A stretch of 64,000 nucleotides of DNA. Origin: Ptychodera flava (lineage: Eukaryota > Hemichordata > Enteropneusta > Ptychoderidae). The notes under the pieces are model-generated. The model did no database searches and had not been told where the DNA came from. It saw only the letters and a program-made list of their open reading frames with translations. The translations under genes were made by a program, and so were the position numbers. The stretch spans positions 16,714,218 through 16,778,217 of the forward strand of contig NC_091946.1 in the NCBI RefSeq assembly GCF_041260155.1, in the 5' to 3' direction. How positions within the stretch are numbered: position 1 is the stretch's first letter; every line of letters begins with the position of its first letter. Positions 58,211 through 64,000 of this stretch are shown one piece after another.

Positions 58211-58846
58211 TTTTTTGCACAAATCACAAAAGAACTGTACGCTAACATATCGATTTTAAAAAAATTACATTCAAAATCTCTGTCCCTGAGGTGGATACCT
58301 TATAAGTTTAACTTAATTGCAAGGGAGCCCAGTTTCTAAGGTGACCCAGACCACGAAAGTTCCTTGACCGAATATCAGATACGATAATGTACCGCAGCAT
58401 TGACGGTTTAACAATCATAACCCTGTTCACAGGTAACATGTATGCTGACCTCTAGAGAGATGTTTTCCAGCTTTGATTAGATTACGTTTTGATCTATTAC
58501 ACAACAACAACGTGTCATTGCTATCTATCGGGCTGTCTTGGCCTCTGCACTTTTGTCTTGACACAGCCTCTGCTCTCGTAGCCGTCACGGTGGTTTTGAC
58601 GTAATGCATTAAAAATGCAATTGGCGAGTTGGAGATACTATTCTACAGTCACCGGGATACACGGCTAGTTCCAAATAATGCGTTACGATATCGTGCTTCA
58701 TGATTTAACACACATGATTAAAGCTAGTGTATACAGAGCTTGAAGTATTCGCTCCCTGTGTCCTTGTCTAGGATTATCTTCATGTGGGTCACATTATTAG
58801 TACAACGGCGTTCATTAGCAATTTTGCTCGAACGTGATTGTTTCAG

Positions 58847-58926
58847 GTGACGTGACGATTAATGAGATAGGGTTTCCGAACAACTTCCAAGGTTTAACGT
58901 TTTGGGAAATTCTCCCCAACAACCAA
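58847..58926 (+). CDS. Candidate internal exon (26 codons)
   Basis: Bounded by a good acceptor (GATTGTTTCAG) and a strong donor (CAA|GTGAGT), phase 1 in and phase 0 out. It reads GDVTINEIGFPNN then FQGLTFWEILPNNQ with no stop. Protein-like composition, but too short to identify. No partner exon was matched by phase; the next plus-strand candidate (60,687) needs phase 1. Confidence 0.35.
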
Positions 58927-58962
58927 GTGAGTATTCCTACACAAGGAGTGTTTCACGTTTAA

Positions 58963-59297
58963 TGTAGTATGTGTCTCGAAAGTGAAAGACTTAAACTTTT
59001 GCTGAAACTTTCCTAATTGAAACTTTCAACCATTCTCTCACCAAATCAACAATAAAAATCGGGGGTCACCGTGCAAAGTTTGGAACTAGCGAAACATATT
59101 CAAAATGGCTGTGTTAACTCATCCCTGTGTTAACTCTATGGGGTAATACTAAAGTTTTGAATTTTCGATTTAAAACTAAGACGGTGAAAGGTTTCCTTTC
59201 TCCGAGAGCGTTAAAATGAGCCCCCACAAGTGGAAGATCAGAAAATAATTGTAGAAATTTGAGAGTCCGAATATCTGTCTCCGAGGTGCGTTCTACT
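58963..59297 (+). mobile_element. MITE family 1, copy 5
   Basis: Left TTAA (58,959-58,962), then TGTAGTATGTGTCTCGAAAG. The right end is CCGAGGTGCGTTCTAC before TTTAAA. Landmarks GGGGTCACCGTGCAAAG and TGTGTTAACTCTATGGGG are kept. It sits 36 bases after the candidate exon at 58,847. Confidence 0.75.
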
Positions 59298-60686
59298 TTA
59301 AATGAAACTTTGATATCTTCATTGTTTTGTTCCATATAACAGTGCGATTACTTTAGTCTCCTCCCTAAAGTAGGCAGCTCAGTGAAGCATTGTCCTTATA
59401 AATACAACTGCGTATTACATGTATAGTCATTTAAGAAAAATTAACTTTAGTCGATACAAAAAACCCCAGCTCAATGAAAACATTTAGCAATGATGACTCG
59501 TGCAGGTTGAGCTCAAAGCTTTATTGGTATTTTGACATGGTTTTTATGAGTAGAAAACAACTGTGTTCAGACAGAACAAAAGATCGTAAAAAGACACCAC
59601 AGATTACACTTCGGAGACCTTTTCACAATTTAACGGCCATATCGATTTTAAATGTTTTCATTGCTGTTATTGGACTCCAATAATGATAGTGTGTGATATT
59701 TATATCAGCACCGTCGTTTGTAAAAGTACAATACCATGTGCGTGGGGCTATTCTGTATATGTACGGGCTATTCATTATACCTTAGTCTATTTGTCCTGTA
59801 CATCTGTCTATTACTGTATCTGTTTGTCTGTGTGGCTGATTCTACCTACATCCATCTATCCCTCTACGTATCAGATCCCCTGTATTTATCAGCATTCCCT
59901 TCATTTTAACATTAATTCATCATACACTCCTCCGAAAACTGCCGACTCTCTTTAACTCCTTGTAGCAACTGAAGCTATACTATCACAGACTCTCCAGTAC
60001 ACTGTATCTGATTTGCGACGTAAAGAAGCTTGAGCTCAAGTAATTACAGTGTATTGTCTCGATCAAATCAAGCCGTTGGTCCTTGGCTTGCAAACTGATC
60101 AATAGCCGGTCACTTATCAGCGGCGCAAAAGAGCAACTGTATTCAGATGTTTTCCCTATATCTCTGCTTCAAGTGACTATAACATGGTTACAAGTGGAGG
60201 CTAATGACCCACACAGCTCAAGTGAAAGTTTTGTTCCCTGAAGCCGGTAACTTTGGCCAAGGATATTCAATTTCACTCTCTCCACATGTGTTCCTTTGTC
60301 TGCAATCTCCAAAATTCCGAACAGGTGTGGCGCTGCGGGAGGCTAATGTTTGGCTTCCTTGAAATACAATTCAAAGGGTTTTCTAAACGGTGAAATGTTC
60401 AAACAGAAAGACACCCCCGAAAACCGCTATACAAGACAACTTTTGCGGAGTAATCGCTGTTAAAAGTGAGATGTTCTCGATTCGGAAACAACAACGGAGT
60501 TATTGCTCATAAGAGTGTGTGTATTCATAGCAAATTGATTATCTAAATCCTTTCAAAAGTCTTACCTGTTGTTGGCTTTCTCTTTAAGTTCTGCTTTTAT
60601 CTGTTTTTAATTGCCAAAGATACATTGATGTATTCCATGATAACTTTCCTATTGCTACCACCATACCTTGGTATTTGTAATTACAG
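59298..60686. other. No gene seen
   Basis: Unassigned DNA. A weak pyrimidine-rich repeat of TCTA-like units lies near 59,780-59,880. Confidence 0.4.
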
Positions 60687-61102
60687 ATGCTATAAACGTG
60701 TCAGATTTGCGTATCAATTCCGAAGGCTGCGCGCAGAGAGGGTACGCAGAAACCATGTCCATTACACTCAATGAGACAGGAGCAGATTGCCATGACTACC
60801 AAGGTGTCATCACTTATCAGGGCGGAGATGCCAGTCTGATTTCAATCAACACGAAGTGCCTTTCAGGCATTATCGCGCATGCGTGGGGCGATTTAAGTTA
60901 TATCAGTCTATTGGGCCCATTGACACCCTTTGTTGAAGCGGCGTTTTCTGTGCAGACCTGCATCCTATCTCCCATTCGAATCGTCTTCAATGCTCCTCCA
61001 TACACACAGAGGAACAAAAGAGCTTTCAGATATTGGTATAATCAGTGTGTTATGCTCGTCTTTAGCGGGGATACACCAGACACGGACAGGCACCCTCAAT
61101 AG
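60687..61102 (+). CDS. Candidate terminal exon, unknown protein (137 codons)
   Basis: Starts after an acceptor (TTTGTAATTACAG) and is open in phase 1 up to TAG at 61,100-61,102. It begins DAINVSDLRINSEG and includes SITLNETGADCHDYQGVITY, a hydrophobic stretch around LLGPLTPFVEAAFSV, and KRAFRYWYNQC. Seven cysteines and two N-x-S/T sites (NVS, NET) would suit an extracellular protein, but I recognise no domain. The length of the open frame supports an exon. There is no upstream exon of matching phase and no nearby poly(A) signal. Confidence 0.35.
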
Positions 61103-62996
61103 CTTGACTTCTCTCAACTGTCGCCTACTACACTTACACGTCTGAGAGAAACTTTTGATCCGGCGCGGCCTTCAATAGTCCACCGGGAAAAGCTAATCAC
61201 ACCCGCGGGAGTGGATTAAGGAGCTTTCACGGATATCGAGATAGTGTAGCGGTCTCTCCGGTGAGTACCCACGTATGTTTGTTTTTGTATGACCGTATAC
61301 TAAAAGCGTCTGCCGCAGCAGGGCGGCAGTGTGTCGTTATTCGCTGGTACTACCGTGTTGTCATATTATACACCGGGTAGATGTCGCGAACTGTGGCGGG
61401 GGTCACCGGTACATTTGCAAACAGACACTACACGCCGATACACGCTACCATAACCTACATTTAACAGAAGGGTAGTGAAAGAATTAAGGCGAGAGATGTG
61501 ATCGGAACGTTTGGATTTGTCAAAAGACGCACCATTTGGCATTGTTGCGCTGGAATTCCTAGTCTGCGTTCTATTTTTGTTGTTGGAATACAGTTTTTTT
61601 TTCTTTAAGCGACCTCGGGGTCTCAACTTAAAATGAGTCGCCGACCGATATATACACCTCTTCTTGGATGGATACCTGGCTCGTCAGGTCTCATTTCATC
61701 GCCCTAATATGAGGACAATGTTGCCCAATGAGTCGTGCTAATAGTAAACATGGCTCACGGCAGTGTTTCGGAAACCCTGAAAGGTAACGCCTTAGCCACC
61801 GTGAAGCAGCCAGACTTGGGCTGACTTGACGGCTGTGAATGCACGTCGTTGTGAGTACAGGCATTGATGTACATGTTACTGGGTATGGCAGCTACCGGGC
61901 CCGTGACAAGAAACACTAGCGTGCAGGTGCCGTCCAACTAGCGACCTTATAAAACAAGCGAAACTTTCACGTTGGGAAAGACTATTAAATTACCCACAAT
62001 CATACAGAGAGTGTGGTGACACATTTTAATATTATTGCCTGTATTTCACCGTAAATCAACACTGAATGATTTAATTAACCCCCTCTATGTTTGGCGGCAC
62101 ATGAGATCTGATCAAAGGAGAACCAATGAGGCTATTGCTGTCAACAAGCCCCGATTCGCTATAGTGGAGAGCGTTACAAATATTTGTGTTTTCCATTAAA
62201 GCTCATTATCCATTCTAGGTAGTTGACACCTGTTTTGTTTCGTATCGATAGACGAGAATCGGCGTTGAATGAATGCACTTTGGACATTATTCGTGACACA
62301 GAGTGTTGAAATTCTCTCCCGCAGCGACAAATACAACCTGCACCCCTGTTATCTTAAACTTAATTACGTCTCTTTTTGAGGTCAGGGAATTCCAATTAAT
62401 ATTGGAAGCAAGGCAGGGTAAACACGCGATGACCCGGACATGAATGTCCTATAGCTCCCCTGTTTTACACAGCCGTGTGCAATGGGTTTAGTTGATATGT
62501 GTTTTCCTTGTTTGAGGCGGGTGACAATGTCGATTGGGCTTGAGGCGTTGCAACTTGGGGCAGGTAACGAGTCTCCGAGATGGCTCAAGATAGCCGTCTA
62601 CAGTATTTGCATGCTGTACTATACTGCTCCCTCGTACCCTCATCTGACACTCAACATCTTGTCTATTTACACGAACAACTGGTATGGAGAATTGACTGCC
62701 GCCTTTTAACACACTAGTATTTCACGTGTAATAGTAAACGTGACGATGTCATATTCACGTGGTTGATTTCATTACAACTCACGCGCTTCTTTCAGAACTC
62801 ACTGGTAAATACAATACGACAGTTGAGGCTACCCTGTGTACGTTATGGAACTCAGCGTCTTCTGTTTTTCATTCATTTTATTTTTCAGGAACATCTTAAA
62901 ATTTCAGACTTTGTGATCTTTAAGGAACGTGAACGCAGAAACAGACGCTCAACTCGCAGTGTTGGTTCATAGAAGTTGAGTCAGTTGATGTTATCC
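61103..62996. other. Upstream region of the secreted-peptide gene
   Basis: A donor-like CTCCG|GTGAGTAC at about 61,261 could end a 5' UTR exon. A pyrimidine-AG (TTTATTTTTCAG) at 62,877-62,888 could begin the exon that carries the start codon at 62,997. A short ATGGCTCACGGCAGTG frame at 61,750 ends in a GTAACG donor; too little to call. Confidence 0.3.
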
Positions 62997-63454
62997 ATGG
63001 CGCTACCGAAGACTGAGTCACCTACAGCGACTGTGTTCTTCATAGTCCTTCTCATCGCTTCCGTACACTTCAGTTACGCTATAAAATGGCTGTAAGTTAT
63101 TAACACTACTATTTTTCCTCGTCTTTTTAATTTCGAAACTATTGGAGGTCGGGCAAAGGGTACGTTTCTCGATCATGTCATGTGATACCGCGAGAAGTGG
63201 CAATTGCCCTCGGGGAAAGGAGTTCATACGTTATCTTGGTGGCAAGACATACGGTGTGCTATCAACATTAAACACTGATGTAAATTTGCTAATATTTCTG
63301 CAGACGATTAAACAAGAAAGTACGAGGTTCTGACCGACACGGCACATTACGCATGCTTGGTGTGCCGTTCCCACGCGCAGACACGTTCATCAGCATTCTG
63401 GGCGCGTTGCAGTGTCATGGAAGTGCCAATTACCTGACGAAGTGCTTCCACTAA
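62997..63454 (+). CDS. Predicted small secreted peptide precursor (81 aa, two exons)
   Basis: Exons 62,997-63,091 and 63,304-63,454 flank a 212-base phase 2 intron (donor GTAAGT, acceptor ATTTCTGCAG). The start has a strong context (TCCATGG). Residues 1-28 are a textbook signal peptide: MALPKTESPTAT, then FFIVLLIASV, then HFSYA before the likely cleavage. The mature part has a dibasic site (LNKKVRG), a middle LRMLGVPFPRADTF, and a C-terminal pair of cysteines (C-x9-C) in LQCHGSANYLTKCFH, stop. Two cysteines near the end of a short precursor with KK suggest a disulfide-looped peptide hormone or host-defence peptide. It matches no family I know. The exon before the ATG probably starts at 62,889. 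Confidence 0.62.
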
Positions 63455-63668
63455 GACGGATTCCCAGCTTGTCAAAATATTCTCTTGAAATGTGATTTCA
63501 AGTGAGTAGTTTTGCCGGTCGTTCTGTAATCATTACAGGGTCGAGCAACTTAAATCTCTTGAAACCTTCGATTGCCAGCGGGTTGTGTTGCAACCGTTCT
63601 CGTTATTTTTGTTTCATCTTATTTTGTTGTCGTCTTGTTGATGTGTGCTCAATCACAGTGTACATTAA

Positions 63669-63906
63669 AGGGAAACTGTCGTCGGGACTGCGCCTGTGCG
63701 AGTTTCTTGTTTACAAACAATGTATTTCGTGCACGATATCTAGATGCAAGTCATCATCATAGTTGCAACATTTAAATTATACAATGTAGATTATGACAGA
63801 CATGTTTTAACTTTCATCAATCACCATCGTACCTTGGATACAGTATTTACATCGGTTGTATGGCTCCCATACGACCTTTGAGCGCAGTTCCGACGATTGT
63901 ATCCCT
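63669..63906 (-). mobile_element. MITE family 2, copy 2 (reversed)
   Basis: Inverted copy of 19,315-19,553. Left TTAA (63,665-63,668), then AGGGAAACTGTCGTCGGGAC; right end CAGTTCCGACGATTGTATCC, with the right TTAA changed to TTAG. It begins 210 bases after the stop codon of the secreted-peptide gene, and its edge supplies an ATTAAA on the plus strand. Confidence 0.75.
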
Positions 63907-64000
63907 TTAGCGGAACGGCTGTGTTTAACACTTTCACTTCTGGACGATTTTCCCAAAACGTATCGCTCACTTCGACGACATGAATACATATAGTTGAATA

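Noticed and set aside
1-64000. CRISPR arrays, bacterial operons, or intact virus-derived elements
   Set aside because: None seen. The repeats are microsatellites, MITEs and segmental duplications of animal type.

Overview
This is a stretch of animal (metazoan) genomic DNA. It is AT-rich, has spliced genes with GT-AG introns and AATAAA poly(A) signals, and carries many small DNA transposons and microsatellites. An Ig-domain gene array beside a DED-NB-ARC-TPR gene suits a marine invertebrate deuterostome (hemichordate, cephalochordate or echinoderm). That placement is inferred from gene content only. I recognise no virus-derived or LTR element.

Positions 1 to about 43,300 are a tandem array of diverged segmental duplications. 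Two unit types alternate. Unit 1 carries a minus-strand Ig-like exon and, about 1.35 kb away and divergently oriented, a plus-strand two-exon gene for a 73-residue charged protein (type 1). Unit 2 carries another minus-strand exon set and a plus-strand two-exon gene for a 65-66-residue relative (type 2). The order is unit 1 (copy A), unit 2 (B), unit 1 (C), unit 2 (D), unit 1 (E). Small genes A, B, C and D look intact and E is broken. The Ig exons of A, C and E are open; that of B is frameshifted. The small proteins match nothing I recognise and are the best candidate here for an undescribed gene family.

From about 43 to 54 kb the main gene is on the minus strand. It encodes a STAND-class signalling protein with an N-terminal death-effector-like domain, an NB-ARC ATPase, TPR repeats and an acidic, serine-rich tail. 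Six coding exons could be joined in frame; the 3' end is unresolved.

From 55 to 64 kb there are isolated exon candidates (58,847-58,926 and 60,687-61,102) and a two-exon gene at 62,997-63,454 that predicts an 81-residue secreted peptide precursor with two cysteines near its C terminus.

Mobile DNA includes three MITE-like families flanked by TTAA (piggyBac-like), a decayed hAT-like element, a palindrome-bearing foldback element present twice in opposite orientation, and three other terminal-inverted-repeat elements. Long regions between these hold no gene I can support.
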